Assembly (NCBI GenBank): GCA_027489335.1
Contig: JAIXZX010000001.1
Coordinates: 1 to 64,000 of the forward strand
Length of the DNA: 64,000 nt
Origin: Caulobacteraceae bacterium
GTDB lineage: Bacteria > Pseudomonadota > Alphaproteobacteria > Caulobacterales > Caulobacteraceae
Direction: 5' to 3'
The position numbers and the translations under genes were made by a program. Positions 18,839 to 29,487 of the stretch are shown in pieces (the stretch's first letter is position 1; each line of letters starts with the position of its first letter). The notes under the pieces were generated by a model. That model saw only the letters and a program-made list of their open reading frames with translations, was not told the DNA's origin and did no database searches.

Positions 18839-20350
18839 TCAGGGCCGGTTGGCGCCAGCCGCTGTCAGATAGATGGGATTGGAGAGCGCCAGCAGCGCCC
18901 CATCGAGATCCCGCAATTCCACCCGCAGCCACCCCGTCCGGCCCTCGCTGCGGCGGGTAAAGGCCACCGTCGCCTCTGGACCCTCAGGGACAGGCAGGAC
19001 CTCAACGGCGCCGCCGGGCTCGACCACGTAAAGGCGGGCGGCGGGCGCGCCGGCGATGGTCGCGCGGAAGGCGATCATCTGGCCGGGCGAGGCGGTGATC
19101 TGACCGCCCATCACGGCGCTGGCCCCCTCCGCCTGCGCCTCCAGGTCGAAGGCCGTCAGGCCAGGGTGGGCGAGGTCGATGAAGACCCGGCCCGCCCGCA
19201 GGCTGGCCATCAGGTCAGACTGAGAGAGACTGGCGGCCCAGATCACGGTGGCGGGCCGGCCCAGCGCGCCGGGCGCCTCAACAGGGCGGTCAGGATCGTG
19301 GCTATCGCTGCCGGCGATGGCCGTGATCTGATGACCTTGATTCAGAAGGTTCTCCCAGAAGCCGATCCCGCTGAGCGGCGACTCGGCCCGGCCGCCGAAC
19401 GCGGCCATGGCGCCGCCATTCAGCACCTCGACGGCGTCGATTTTCGACCCGTCGAGATCTCCCCGCCAGCCACAGCCCATGCAGGCCTCGCCTGACGGCA
19501 TGCGCGGGTGGTTGATGGAGACGATCGCGCCTAGGCTTGCGGCCCGGTCGGCTACAGCGTTCAGGTCGGTCGCGCCCGGCGCCTCCAAACGAAACTCCAG
19601 CGGGGCGGTGAGACCAAACAGATTGGCGTGACCCTGAAAGGTGGTCAGCTCCCGACCCGGGATCAGCAGGATGTCGTCGAAATAGGGCTGCAGCTCCCGC
19701 AGGCCCTGGGTGTGCGAGGCGGCGTTGTGTTCGGTGAGCGCGACGAAATCCAGGCCCCGCGCCGCCGCGGCCTCAACGACCTTGAACAGGGGACAGGGGA
19801 CGCGGGCCCCGCCCCGGCTCTGGCAGGTCCCGTCGCTATGGCCCGAATGGACATGCAGGTCGCCCCGCCACCAGCCCGGCCCTGCGGCCAGGGACGCGTC
19901 TGACAGGCCGGCGAAGGGCGCATCCTGCGGGTCAATCCAGATCTCGGCTGTGTAGCGGGTGGTCGCTCCGGCCCGGAGATTGGGTACGCCCAGAACCAAG
20001 GCCCAGGTTCCGGCCGGGAGCGGGCCTGGGAGATAGGACGGCGTGGCATCGCTGGCCGAGATCGTCAACCGGTCCCGGGCGCCCCCGCTCCAGCCGCGGA
20101 AGCGGTCGGGGTCACGCACCCCAAGATCGATGGTCGTCCGGTCTGCGGCCCCATCATGGCGAAAGAGAACGGTGAGCCGCCCGGTCCCGGCAGGCACGGC
20201 GAAGGCCAGCTCGACATAGGTTTCATGGTCGGCCCGGGTGAGCTGGCCCTCCAGGCGGATGTCTGCCGGACGTTCAGGGACGGGCGACGCCGCAGCAGCG
20301 CTGGCGAGCGCGAGGGCCAGAAGACATGTGAGCGCCGCCGCCAGTCGCAT
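18839..20350 (-). CDS. CehA/McbA-like PHP-domain metallohydrolase, secreted
   Basis: 503 aa with signal peptide; WWRGDLHVHSGHSDGTCQSRG, FVALTEHNAASH, SINHPRMPSG, AGSDSHDPDRPV. Confidence 0.8.
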   Translation of the reverse strand: MRLAAALTCLLALALASAAAASPVPERPADIRLEGQLTRADHETYVELAFAVPAGTGRLTVLFRHDGAADRTTIDLGVRDPDRFRGWSGGARDRLTISASDATPSYLPGPLPAGTWALVLGVPNLRAGATTRYTAEIWIDPQDAPFAGLSDASLAAGPGWWRGDLHVHSGHSDGTCQSRGGARVPCPLFKVVEAAAARGLDFVALTEHNAASHTQGLRELQPYFDDILLIPGRELTTFQGHANLFGLTAPLEFRLEAPGATDLNAVADRAASLGAIVSINHPRMPSGEACMGCGWRGDLDGSKIDAVEVLNGGAMAAFGGRAESPLSGIGFWENLLNQGHQITAIAGSDSHDPDRPVEAPGALGRPATVIWAASLSQSDLMASLRAGRVFIDLAHPGLTAFDLEAQAEGASAVMGGQITASPGQMIAFRATIAGAPAARLYVVEPGGAVEVLPVPEGPEATVAFTRRSEGRTGWLRVELRDLDGALLALSNPIYLTAAGANRP

Positions 20351-20414
20351 CAGATCCGCCCCTCGAACAGGCTCGCAGGTGAGCCCGTGTCATCCTGGCA
20401 GGATCGGGGGGGTC

Positions 20415-21917
20415 TTAGAACTCTTCCCAGCTATCGCCGTTGGCCTGCGGCGCCATCTTGAGGGCCGCGGACCCTTGGGTCTGGTAGCGGGCCTGCGGGC
20501 GTTGTGTGCGGGGCGGCGGGGCGGCCGGACGCCGGGCAGGCGCGCTGCGGGTCCCGGCGCCAGCCACCGTGAAACGGCTGATCAGCCGGGTCAACTCTCC
20601 GGCGTCCTGGGCCAGGGCCTGGCTGGCGGCGGTGGACTGCTCGACCATGGCGGCGTTCTGCTGGGTCATCTGGTCCATCTGATTGACCGCCGTATTGACC
20701 TCCTGCAGGCCGGTGGCCTGTTCCTGGGCGCTGGCGGCGATCTCGCTCACGAGACCGGTGATGCGGCCCACCTGACTGACGATCCGCTGGAGCGCGTCGC
20801 CGGTCTTGCCCACGAGTCCGACCCCTTGAGCCACCTGTTCGGTGGAGGCGCTGATGAGGGCCTTGATCTCCTTGGCGGCCTCGGCCGAGCGCTGGGCCAG
20901 GGCCCGGACTTCGGAGGCGACCACGGCGAAGCCGCGGCCGGCGTCGCCAGCCCGAGCGGCTTCCACGCCGGCGTTCAGGGCCAGGAGGTTGGTCTGGAAG
21001 GCGATCTCGTCGATGACGCCGATGATCTGGCTGATCTGGGCTGAGGACTGCTCGATCTGGCCCATGGCGGCGACCGCCTCGCCGACCACCTGGCCCGAGG
21101 CCTCAGCGTCAGTGCGGGCGGCGCCGACCACATCACGGGCCTCCTTGGCGCCCTCGGCCGTGCGCTTGACCGTGGCGGTGAGCTCATCGAGCGCCGCTGC
21201 GGTCTCCTCAAGGCTAGCGGCTTGCTGTTCGGTGCGCCGCGACAGGTCGTCGGCGGCCTGGGCGATCTCGGCAGTCGCGCCGTCAATGCTACTGGTCGCG
21301 CCGATGATGGCGCCCATGGCTTCGGCCAGACTGGCGATGGCGGCGTTGAAGTCGGTCTGAAGGCGGGCGTATTCGCTGGGAAAGTCGCCATCGATGCGCG
21401 CCATGAGATCGCCGGCCGCTACCGCCGAGAGGCCCGTCCCGATGGCGGCCATGGCCTGCTCCTGACGGGCATGGGCCGCCTGCTGCTCCTGCAGCCGGCG
21501 TTTGCGATCCATTTCGATCTCGGTGACGTCTGTGGCGAACTTCACCACCCTCACCGGCTTCCCGTCCGCGTCGAGAATCGGATTGTAGGTCGCCTGAATC
21601 CAGACCTCGCGGCCGCCCTTGCCCAGGCGGAGGTACTTGTTAGCCAGGAATTCGCCGCGGTTCAGGGTGGCCCAGAATTCCCTGTAGTCAGGCTTGGATG
21701 CTTCGTCGGCCGGCACGAACAGGCGGTGATGACGACCGACAATTTCTTCGGCCGTATAGCCCATGGCGTCGAGGAAATTCTGGTTCGCCTTCAGGATCGT
21801 CCCATCAAGGCTGAATTCGATCACCGCCTGCGAGCGGTTGAAGGCCGAAATCATACCCTCGGCTTCAGTGATATATTGATCTTTGGCGGCCTGTTTTGAC
21901 TTGGCTTTCTTGAACAT
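20415..21917 (-). CDS. Methyl-accepting chemotaxis protein, cytoplasmic, N-terminal PAS domain
   Basis: 500 aa; PAS ([31 protein letters not shown]), signalling tip [54 protein letters not shown]; no TM helix seen. Confidence 0.93.
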   Translation of the reverse strand: MFKKAKSKQAAKDQYITEAEGMISAFNRSQAVIEFSLDGTILKANQNFLDAMGYTAEEIVGRHHRLFVPADEASKPDYREFWATLNRGEFLANKYLRLGKGGREVWIQATYNPILDADGKPVRVVKFATDVTEIEMDRKRRLQEQQAAHARQEQAMAAIGTGLSAVAAGDLMARIDGDFPSEYARLQTDFNAAIASLAEAMGAIIGATSSIDGATAEIAQAADDLSRRTEQQAASLEETAAALDELTATVKRTAEGAKEARDVVGAARTDAEASGQVVGEAVAAMGQIEQSSAQISQIIGVIDEIAFQTNLLALNAGVEAARAGDAGRGFAVVASEVRALAQRSAEAAKEIKALISASTEQVAQGVGLVGKTGDALQRIVSQVGRITGLVSEIAASAQEQATGLQEVNTAVNQMDQMTQQNAAMVEQSTAASQALAQDAGELTRLISRFTVAGAGTRSAPARRPAAPPPRTQRPQARYQTQGSAALKMAPQANGDSWEEF

Positions 21918-22243
21918 CGTTCCTCAACACCGCTCAATCTTGGCTCGTCCGGTCCTGAGGGGCCCGCCAATCGAGACCCCGGTTACGCGGATTCCCATTA
22001 ACAGGTCCTTTAAAGCGACACTCTCCACAGGTTGAGACAATGAGAAACAACTACCAATCGTGGATTCTCACGACCATTTTCAGTAAATTTACCACGCCTA
22101 GTCAGATGGCTATGTATTTGCGGCTATCATTTACTCAAATCGGCGTGGCCGTCTGACCTCGCCCGTCGGGTCAAGACCGGCCCCTGCTAACGCCCCCTTC
22201 ATCCTGCGATGCGAGGCTAATCCTCTGAAAAGGAGTAGCGTTT

Positions 22244-23491
22244 TTGTCGGCCCTGGCTTGTCTGCGCGTTGTGGTGCGCTCCGATCAGAGCGCACATTCG
22301 GAAGAGGCCCTGAGCCTGCTCGTGGCCAAGTTCACCACCGCCTTCCTCGAAGTGCGCTGGTCGTGGCCGCGCAAATTTTCCGCGATCAACCCCTACGCTT
22401 TCTTGCTGAACGACCCCCGGGCGGCTGAGCTGGACACCGCCGAGCTCGGACGCCTGTCGGCGGAACTGCACGCTCACCTGTTCGGCGAGGAAGACACGGA
22501 CGGATCGGACGTCACCGTCCTGCTGTTCGAGGGGGCCGAAGAGGCCATGGCGGCCTTTGCTGAACTGAGTGAGCCGGCGCTGGCCCAGGCCATGGTCGAC
22601 CCCCTGGCCGCCCCCGCTGGCGGACGCCTCAGCCGCATCACACCCGATGGCCAGCGGCTGCGGCTGCCCCCCAATGCGGGACAAGACGAGGGAGACGTCC
22701 CAGGAGGATCGCCCAAGAGGCGGGGGACGCACGGCCCGGACCGGGACCCCAATCTCGAGGCTGTTCAGGGCATCTACTACAGCGCCCGACAGATCTTCGT
22801 CGGCGATGTGGTGGCCAGTACGCCGGCGGAGGCGCGAACCCATTTCAGCCTGGTGGACGGGGACGATCACCTTCCGGCCAATCCTGAGGCCTTTGACGCC
22901 GCCTGCGTCGTGGCCGCCTTTCAGTTCCTGGCCCATAGCCCGTCAGACGCGCCGCTCTATCTGCCGATCTCCTTCTCCACCCTGCTGCGGCCATCCCGAC
23001 GGGCGGCCTATCTGGAACTGCTGGCCATTCTGCCGGTGTCGGAGCGGCGACGATTGGCCGCCGCGGTCTATGACGTGCCCCGCGCACCGTCCTTTCAGGC
23101 CTTGAAGCAGCTGCGCGACGCGCTCGACATCCAGTTCAGCGCGATCGACCTGCGCACGCACGATCCAGCGTTCGAGATCGAACAGCTGGCCGCTGAGGCG
23201 GTGACCAGCGTGACCCTCGTGCTGCCCCAGGCCGAACCCGAGCGGCGGCTGATCGTGCTGCGCCGCTTCATCGCGCGACTCGAGGCCTATAAGCGCCGCC
23301 GGATCTGGCCCGGCGTGACCAATCTCCGCACCCGGCGCGAGCTGGACATCGCCCTTGAGGCGAAGGTCCCCTTCCTGACCGGGCCTGGCGTCTGTCGTCC
23401 CCAGGCCAGACCCCTGGGGGGCAGGCCCTGGCCGATTGAACAGTTGCCCGTGCTCTCGACCCTGGCAGGCCTCCGGCCGCAGATGGCCTGA
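22244..23491 (+). CDS. Hypothetical protein, possibly with degenerate EAL-like C-terminal region
   Basis: 415 aa; start MSALACLRVVVRSDQSAHSEEALSLLVAKF; C-terminus ...IARLEAYKRRRIWPGVTNLRTRRELDIALEAKVPFLTGPGVC recalls the end of EAL domains. Confidence 0.6.
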   Translation: MSALACLRVVVRSDQSAHSEEALSLLVAKFTTAFLEVRWSWPRKFSAINPYAFLLNDPRAAELDTAELGRLSAELHAHLFGEEDTDGSDVTVLLFEGAEEAMAAFAELSEPALAQAMVDPLAAPAGGRLSRITPDGQRLRLPPNAGQDEGDVPGGSPKRRGTHGPDRDPNLEAVQGIYYSARQIFVGDVVASTPAEARTHFSLVDGDDHLPANPEAFDAACVVAAFQFLAHSPSDAPLYLPISFSTLLRPSRRAAYLELLAILPVSERRRLAAAVYDVPRAPSFQALKQLRDALDIQFSAIDLRTHDPAFEIEQLAAEAVTSVTLVLPQAEPERRLIVLRRFIARLEAYKRRRIWPGVTNLRTRRELDIALEAKVPFLTGPGVCRPQARPLGGRPWPIEQLPVLSTLAGLRPQMA

Positions 23492-23494
23492 GGC

Positions 23495-23950
23495 TCAGGC
23501 CTTGGCGCGCACCTTGCGCAGACGACCGCGGATCTCGTCGGCGGTCTCACGCACGCACTCGTGGGGATCAGATCCCTCCAGCAGGACGTGGACTGACTTG
23601 GGGAGGGCCTGGCGCAGAACCCCAAGCGCCCGGGGCGGCGCCATGATCACCAGACCCTGGAACAGGCCCCGGCGGGTCGGATCGGCCAGGCTCTCGGCGA
23701 CCCGCTCCAGAAACCGGTCCTCCGCCTCTTCGTGCGGCGCCCGCTCTCCGGCGCCATGCTGGCCGTGGCCGGCCCGGTCGTGGACCGTCGCCCCGTGGGC
23801 CGCGGCCTTCGGATAGTCGCCGCCCACTCGTCCCATGCGCCGGGCCTCGATCTCGCGCACATCACCGGCGCGTTGGCGCTCCTCAAAGACCCGCGCCTGA
23901 TCGCCATCGGCCACCAAAATCCAGGTGGTTCCTGTCACGTCCATGGTCAT
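23495..23950 (-). CDS. Host attachment family protein
   Basis: MTMDVTGTTWILVADGDQARVFEERQRAGDVREIEARRMGRVGGDYPKAAAHG...FLERVAESLADPTRRGLFQGLVIMAPPRALGVLRQALP. Confidence 0.75.
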   Translation of the reverse strand: MTMDVTGTTWILVADGDQARVFEERQRAGDVREIEARRMGRVGGDYPKAAAHGATVHDRAGHGQHGAGERAPHEEAEDRFLERVAESLADPTRRGLFQGLVIMAPPRALGVLRQALPKSVHVLLEGSDPHECVRETADEIRGRLRKVRAKA

Positions 23951-24139
23951 ATCCTCCCGTATCGGCCGCATTGACCTCCGCCCACGAGTCCCGCGCCCTG
24001 ACACAGATCAATCCAAGGCCCGGCCAGGGAACGAGGATCACCTAAGGGATAACCCTGAGTGGGCGCTGCCTGCGCGGCGGCCTATCCTTCGATCTGCCGG
24101 GCCAAGCAGCGCCCGTCAGAGGTCGTTGAGGAAGCCGCC

Positions 24140-24982
24140 ATGTCAGAGATTTCCGCCAACACCGCCGCCCTGGGCGGCGTCCTGGTTCATGTGGAGCCCG
24201 GCGAGGCGTCCCGTGATCGTGTCCGGGTGGCCGCCGCCCTGGCCAAGTCCATGGGGGCCCGGCTGATCGGCCTGGGCGCGGAGATGGCCCAGCCCCTGGT
24301 GTCCAGTCCCTATGGCGGGGTGAACACCGCTGAATGGGTTGTAGCCATGAACAAGCAGATTGATGACGATCTGATCGCCGCCCAGGGCGCGTTCGACCTG
24401 GAAACGTCAGGCCTCGACAGCGAGTGGCGCGCCATGCGCGAAATGCCCGCCCGTGCGCTGGCCTCAGCGGCCCGGGCCTGTGACGTGGTGGTGGTCAGCG
24501 CCCATCCGCAGACCAACTACTACCGGGCCGCCGACCCGGCGGAGGTTGTGATGCGCAGCGGCCGGCCGGTGCTGGTGACGCCCGCCAAGGCGAGTCCCCT
24601 GGATGGCCGCGCTGTGGTTCTGGCCTGGAAGGACACCCGCGAAGCCCGCCGCGCCCTGCAGGATGGCCTGCCCTTCATGCAGAGGGCCGGGCAGGTGGTG
24701 GTCGTGGCGGTCTGCAGCCAGGACGAAGCTGGCGCTGTGCAGCGCCAGGTCGATGACGTCATCGCCTATCTGTCCCGGCGCGGCGTTCGCGCCACGGCGA
24801 AGGTGAGCATCGCCCCGGACGCCGGCGTGGTCGGCGAACTGAATGCGACCGCCCAGGCGATCGGCGCCGATCTGATCATCGCAGGCGCCTACGGCCAGAG
24901 CCGCCTGCGGGAGTGGGTGTTCGGCGGCGTGACCCGCACCCTGATGGACGAGCCGACCCGCCACCTCCTGCTGAGTCACTGA
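24140..24982 (+). CDS. Universal stress protein (tandem UspA domains)
   Basis: 280 aa from MSEISANTAALGG; IIAGAYGQSRLREWVFGGVTRTLMDEPTRHLLLSH (G-2x-G-9x-G(S/T)-like motif). Confidence 0.88.
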   Translation: MSEISANTAALGGVLVHVEPGEASRDRVRVAAALAKSMGARLIGLGAEMAQPLVSSPYGGVNTAEWVVAMNKQIDDDLIAAQGAFDLETSGLDSEWRAMREMPARALASAARACDVVVVSAHPQTNYYRAADPAEVVMRSGRPVLVTPAKASPLDGRAVVLAWKDTREARRALQDGLPFMQRAGQVVVVAVCSQDEAGAVQRQVDDVIAYLSRRGVRATAKVSIAPDAGVVGELNATAQAIGADLIIAGAYGQSRLREWVFGGVTRTLMDEPTRHLLLSH

Positions 24983-24997
24983 CGCCGTGCAGGAGGC

Positions 24998-25026
24998 GCC
25001 CACGGAACGCGGCATGTTCCGTGGGC
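24998..25026. terminator. Hairpin between convergent usp and luxR-type genes
   Basis: Perfect 11-bp inverted repeat GCCCACGGAAC-GCGGCAT-GTTCCGTGGGC. Confidence 0.6.
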
Positions 25027-25650
25027 TCAGGCGTCCTGGCCGCCTGCCGCGCCCTGAAAGAGGCGTGTGACCGCTTCAGTACGGTTCCGCGCCCCAGCGG
25101 CCCCGAGGACGGCCTGAACATGCAGTTTCACCGTGGCGATGGAGATGCCCAGGGTCTTGGCGATCTCCTTGTTCGTGCGGCCCAGGCGCATCTCCTCAAG
25201 GACTTCCCGCTGCCGTTTCGACAGACGGTCGGCCGGACCCAGCGCCACCGAACCTATCTGCGCCTCGTCCTCCTCAAAGCAAGGGAAGTACTCTCCGCCG
25301 GCCAGGACCAGCCGGATCGCCGCGAGCATCAGCGGGGCGTCGTCGGTCTTGGGCAGGATGCCGGAGAATCCGTGGGCGCGAGCGCGGCGCGCCAGAACCA
25401 GATCCCGCTCGGGCGCCATCAACAGACGGCGATGCGCGGGCGCGGACATGGACTCCGTCAGCACCTCCGCCAGTTCCGCAGCCGACAGCGGATCAATCAT
25501 CAGCAGTGAAAACGGGGGGCTCGCGACAAGCTCGCCCAAAGTCGCCGCCTCGATCACCGCGCAGTCGCCCATCTCGCCCGACAGCAAAGTCGCCAGGGCC
25601 CGCCGGCAGACCGGCTGACGACTTACGATCGCAACTCTGGTTTCACTCAC
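25027..25650 (-). CDS. LuxR-family response regulator (NarL-like)
   Basis: 207 aa; receiver-like N-terminus, [52 protein letters not shown]. Confidence 0.87.
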   Translation of the reverse strand: MSETRVAIVSRQPVCRRALATLLSGEMGDCAVIEAATLGELVASPPFSLLMIDPLSAAELAEVLTESMSAPAHRRLLMAPERDLVLARRARAHGFSGILPKTDDAPLMLAAIRLVLAGGEYFPCFEEDEAQIGSVALGPADRLSKRQREVLEEMRLGRTNKEIAKTLGISIATVKLHVQAVLGAAGARNRTEAVTRLFQGAAGGQDA

Positions 25651-25684
25651 AGTAAATTACCCGCCATCCGCGTGCGCCGTAGCG

Positions 25685-25710
25685 CTCAAGTGATCAAACC
25701 TCACTTTGAG
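25685..25710. promoter_or_regulatory. Imperfect inverted repeat in divergent promoter of LuxR RR and hybrid kinase
   Basis: CTCAAGTGA-tcaaacc-TCACTTTGAG; arms match apart from one extra T. Confidence 0.4.
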
Positions 25711-25749
25711 TAGGGATATCCTTGATCTGCGTCACCTGGCCGCCCGGCC

Positions 25750-27963
25750 ATGACCATTCGGCGCAGTTCAGGTCAACCGGAGATGGGCGCCGCCGCACCG
25801 ACGCCAAGGCATGGCCATTGGGTGGGATTTATCCCTGAAACGAACTGGGAAAGGCTGGCGACAGGAGAGCTGAAGCCGCCCATGAGTCATTTGGAGACAG
25901 GACCCAACCCATCCTCGGCGGCGTCTGGTGGCCCAGACCTCCTGGTCAGCGAGTTCTTGCAGGCGGAGTTCGCCTTCATGGTGCTCGACTTCGACGCCGA
26001 GCTGCGGTTCGTCGGCGGGGCCTGCGCCCTGCCCGGAGGAGCGGCCGGCCAGGCGCCCTGCCCGGCCGGGGCGCGTCTGGCCCACCTGTTCACGCCCAGC
26101 GATCTGGAGCGGCTGGAGCCGCTGATCGTCGCCGCCCTGCAAGCCCGCCCAGGCGCGATCAAGATCACGTCAGGCTACGGCGCCGAAACCCGGACCCTCA
26201 AGCTCGGCGTCCTTCCCCGCTGCCAGGGCGACGGGGCGGGGCCGGCGGGACTGGTTCTGACCATCGAGGATGTCACCCAGCGCCTGGAGAGCCGGCTTCG
26301 CCTGGAGGCGCTCGAAGATCGGCTGCGGGCCATTCTCAGTCACGCGGCGGACGCGGTGATCGTAATCGACACCGAAGGTCGGATTGAACTGGCCAATGGC
26401 GCGGCTGAACGTCTGACCGGCTGGGTGGCTGGCGACCTGGTCGGCAGCCCGATCACGGTGCTGATGGAGGAGCCGTTCCGCAGCAGCCACCAGGGACAGA
26501 TCGAGCGCTATCTGGAGTTTGGCGACAGCGGGATCCTGAACGTAGGCCCCAGACCCTTCCCGCTGCTCCGCCGGGACGGCGCCACCTTGCCCATAGAGCT
26601 ATCGGTGGGCGAGGCCTTCATTGCGGGCGAACGCAAGTTCATCGGCGTCTGCCGGGACATCAGCCAACGGTTGGAGAAGGACGAGGCGCTGCGCTCGGCC
26701 AACGCCGCCCTGCGCCACAAGATCAGCGAGCTTCAGGCGGTGAGCCAGGGCCTGGAAGCCCAGAAGCTCGCCCTGGAACGCCTTGCCGCCGACAACGCCG
26801 CGGCCCGGGCCGAGGCTGAACGGGCCAATCAGGCCAAGTCCCGCTTCCTGGCCACCATGAGCCATGAACTGCGCACGCCGCTGAACGGCATACTGGCGGT
26901 GTCGGAGGCGCTGGGGCGACGTGGCCTGCCGCCGGCCGATCAGGAGTTGGTGGAGATCATCTCGTCCTCCGGCCAGGGCCTGCTCTCCATTCTCAACGAG
27001 ATCCTCGACCTCTCGCGGGTGGAGTCCGGACAGTTGCAGATCGAGCCGCGGCTCTTCAGCCCGCGGGAGGCGGTCAGGGCGGTGGCCGAGGTCTGGCGGT
27101 TCGCCGCCGAGGCCAAGGGCCTTGAGTTGCGCGTCCAGACAAGGGGCCTGGCGGCCCCACGGATCGGCGACGCGCAGCGCCTGCGGCAGATCCTGTCCAA
27201 CCTTGTGAACAATGCGATCAAGTTCACCGACCGCGGGGCGATCACGCTGCGGGCCCGTCCCGTGGCGCAGGGCCAGCGGCTGCGGTTCGAGGTGATCGAC
27301 AGTGGTCCAGGGGTCGCGCCCCACGACCGTGAGCGGCTGTTCGAACCGTTCGTACAGGCCGATTCCGAGCGAACCCGGCGCCATGGCGGCGCGGGTCTGG
27401 GCCTGGCCATCTGCCGGGAGCTGGCCGGCCTGATGGGCGGACGCATCTGGGTGGAGCCCACCCCGAACGGCGGGGCCTGTTTCGTCGTCGACCTGCCCCT
27501 GGCGCTGGCCGAGGCGGCGCCGGCGCGCCCGCCTTCGGGGGAGCCCGCCGTCGCGGCTGTCCGACGGATGCAGGATCCCAGGATCCTGGTCGCCGAGGAT
27601 CATCCGCTCAACCGGCTAGTGGCCTCCATCATCCTGCAGGAGGCTGGGCTTAGGTTCGACTTCGCTGAGGACGGCGTGGCGGCCGTGGAGGCGGTGACCG
27701 GCGGCGGCTACGATCTGGTGCTGATGGACGTCAACATGCCCCGCATGGACGGGCTGGAGGCCACGCGTCACATTCGGGCGCTGGCGAGCCCCATGCGCGG
27801 AATCCCGATTGTCGCGGTGACGGCGAACGCCGCGCCCGAGGAGGTCGAGGCGTGCCTGCGCGCCGGGATGACCGCCTTTGTCGCCAAGCCGATCCGGGCT
27901 GGCGATCTGCTGGAGGTGCTGACCGCGGCCCTGTCGGCCGCCGACTCTGTCAGACCTGATTGA
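25750..27963 (+). CDS. PAS-containing hybrid sensor histidine kinase/response regulator
   Basis: 737 aa (true start may be MSHLETG at 25882); PAS, H-box ATMSHELRTPLNGILAVSEAL, N/G boxes, REC domain ILVAEDHPLNRLVASIIL...VLMDVNMPRMDGLEATRHIR. Confidence 0.92.
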   Translation: MTIRRSSGQPEMGAAAPTPRHGHWVGFIPETNWERLATGELKPPMSHLETGPNPSSAASGGPDLLVSEFLQAEFAFMVLDFDAELRFVGGACALPGGAAGQAPCPAGARLAHLFTPSDLERLEPLIVAALQARPGAIKITSGYGAETRTLKLGVLPRCQGDGAGPAGLVLTIEDVTQRLESRLRLEALEDRLRAILSHAADAVIVIDTEGRIELANGAAERLTGWVAGDLVGSPITVLMEEPFRSSHQGQIERYLEFGDSGILNVGPRPFPLLRRDGATLPIELSVGEAFIAGERKFIGVCRDISQRLEKDEALRSANAALRHKISELQAVSQGLEAQKLALERLAADNAAARAEAERANQAKSRFLATMSHELRTPLNGILAVSEALGRRGLPPADQELVEIISSSGQGLLSILNEILDLSRVESGQLQIEPRLFSPREAVRAVAEVWRFAAEAKGLELRVQTRGLAAPRIGDAQRLRQILSNLVNNAIKFTDRGAITLRARPVAQGQRLRFEVIDSGPGVAPHDRERLFEPFVQADSERTRRHGGAGLGLAICRELAGLMGGRIWVEPTPNGGACFVVDLPLALAEAAPARPPSGEPAVAAVRRMQDPRILVAEDHPLNRLVASIILQEAGLRFDFAEDGVAAVEAVTGGGYDLVLMDVNMPRMDGLEATRHIRALASPMRGIPIVAVTANAAPEEVEACLRAGMTAFVAKPIRAGDLLEVLTAALSAADSVRPD

Positions 27964-28882
27964 CGATATTTCCTTTGACCACCGCCTGCCCGTCCGGGGC
28001 GAGGTCGAGGCGGGTCTGTGGCAGGGCGAGCGGCCCCCGCAGGGTCTGGTTCACCGCATCGATCCCCGCAGGCTCCCGACCTCTGGCGAGGAGGTAGCGC
28101 AGCGAGATGCGCTCATGGTCGGCGGCGTCAGGCTGGGTGCCGTGCAGGGTGCAGGCGTGCCAGATGGCCGCGAAGCCAGCCGGACCGGTGAGCAGCTTTT
28201 GGCGCACCATGGCCTCCCCGCCGCGGCCGTCGCGGTAGGTCCAGGTCTCGGCGTCCTGACGGGTCAGGTCGTGGGGAAACACCGTCCCGCCCAACTGATG
28301 CGAACCGGTGAGCAGGAACAGCGGCGCGTCCAGCCGGCTGACAGGATGCAGATAGACGTAGAGGGTCAGGAAGTCGGCCGGCCGGTCGCGGTAGTCGATC
28401 AGGTCCTGGTGGAAATCGATCCCATAGAAGTAGGTCACGTCCCGGTATTCCGGCCGGACATAGGCGCCGAGATTGTTCACCGGATTGCCAAGGATGCGGG
28501 CCCGCAGCCAGGGGGGCACGGAGGTCTGGGGCACGCCACAGACCACCTTGCGGTTCAAGAGCTCATACCCCTCGCCCAGCAGGGCCTGCAGGGCGCTGGC
28601 GATGTGCGGCGCCTGCTCCACGAAGCCCAGACGGTCTTCGAACCGTTCGAGCAGGTTGCGGCCCGGTCGGGGATTGACGCCCACATGCTGCGGGTCGGCG
28701 TCGAATTCGGCCTCGCTCAGGAAGAGGCGATGGTCGAAGGGGCGGGTAGCCCGGATGTCGGCCAGCAAGGCGGCGGCGGCCTGGGGATCAATGAGCTCGT
28801 CAAAGACGTGGGCGCCATAGGCGATGAAGTCGGTGACGGCGGGGTGGACTGTGGTGGGCGCGGCGGCGCGGACGGCGGTCAT
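27950..28882 (-). CDS. Phytanoyl-CoA dioxygenase (PhyH) family protein
   Basis: 310 aa; FYGIDFHQDLIDYRD (HxD), LFLLTGSHQLGG, FAAIWHACTLHGTQPDAADHERISLRY (distal His and Arg). Confidence 0.8.
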   Translation of the reverse strand: MTAVRAAAPTTVHPAVTDFIAYGAHVFDELIDPQAAAALLADIRATRPFDHRLFLSEAEFDADPQHVGVNPRPGRNLLERFEDRLGFVEQAPHIASALQALLGEGYELLNRKVVCGVPQTSVPPWLRARILGNPVNNLGAYVRPEYRDVTYFYGIDFHQDLIDYRDRPADFLTLYVYLHPVSRLDAPLFLLTGSHQLGGTVFPHDLTRQDAETWTYRDGRGGEAMVRQKLLTGPAGFAAIWHACTLHGTQPDAADHERISLRYLLARGREPAGIDAVNQTLRGPLALPQTRLDLAPDGQAVVKGNIVNQV

Positions 28883-28944
28883 GGAGCCTCCGAGATTGCC
28901 CAGAGAGTCTCCCCCGCGCCGCCTGAAGATCGCGTTAACCCTGT

Positions 28945-29433
28945 TCAGGGCCGTCCGGGCGCCAGGCGTGGAGCGCTGTCGGGCGGCGGAGTCTGCTCGA
29001 GCTCAGCGATCAAGGCCTTCATCTCGGCGATCTCGCGCACCTGGGCGGCCAGGATCTCGTCGGCCAGGGCTCGCACGCGCGGATCGCGGATATGGGCCCG
29101 TTCACTGGTCATGATTGCGATGGAGTGGTGCGGCGTCATGGCCTTCATGTAGGCGACATCCCCGACGCCGGTCTGGCTGCGCACCATCCAAAGGGCGCCG
29201 GCGAAGACGACGACGGAGCCGGCGAGGATGGCGAGGTTCAAGGTCTTGTTCGGGTACATTCCAAACATGAAGAGCAACATGACGACGGCCATGGTCGCGC
29301 CCATGACCAAGGCCATATAGGCGCGGGTCTGGCTGAACAGCACATGGTCGAGGGCGTAGGTGTTCAGGTACATCAACACGAACATGACTAGGGTCGAGGT
29401 GGCGATCATGGCGCCAAATCGGGCATAGCTCAT
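28945..29433 (-). CDS. DUF305-containing membrane protein
   Basis: 162 aa; three hydrophobic helices then DVAYMKAMTPHHSIAIMTSERAHIRDPRVRALADEILAAQVREIAEMK. Confidence 0.8.
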   Translation of the reverse strand: MSYARFGAMIATSTLVMFVLMYLNTYALDHVLFSQTRAYMALVMGATMAVVMLLFMFGMYPNKTLNLAILAGSVVVFAGALWMVRSQTGVGDVAYMKAMTPHHSIAIMTSERAHIRDPRVRALADEILAAQVREIAEMKALIAELEQTPPPDSAPRLAPGRP

Positions 29434-29487
29434 GGCGGGCCTCCTTCTTTGCTGGAGGCGGAACGCATAAGCTCGTCGTTGGCGCCC

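Noticed and set aside
27950-28882. PhyH-family protein as a possible Fe/2OG halogenase in the halide/sulfate island
   Set aside because: The metal motif reads FHQD, an intact HxD; SyrB2-type halogenases replace the acidic residue with Gly/Ala
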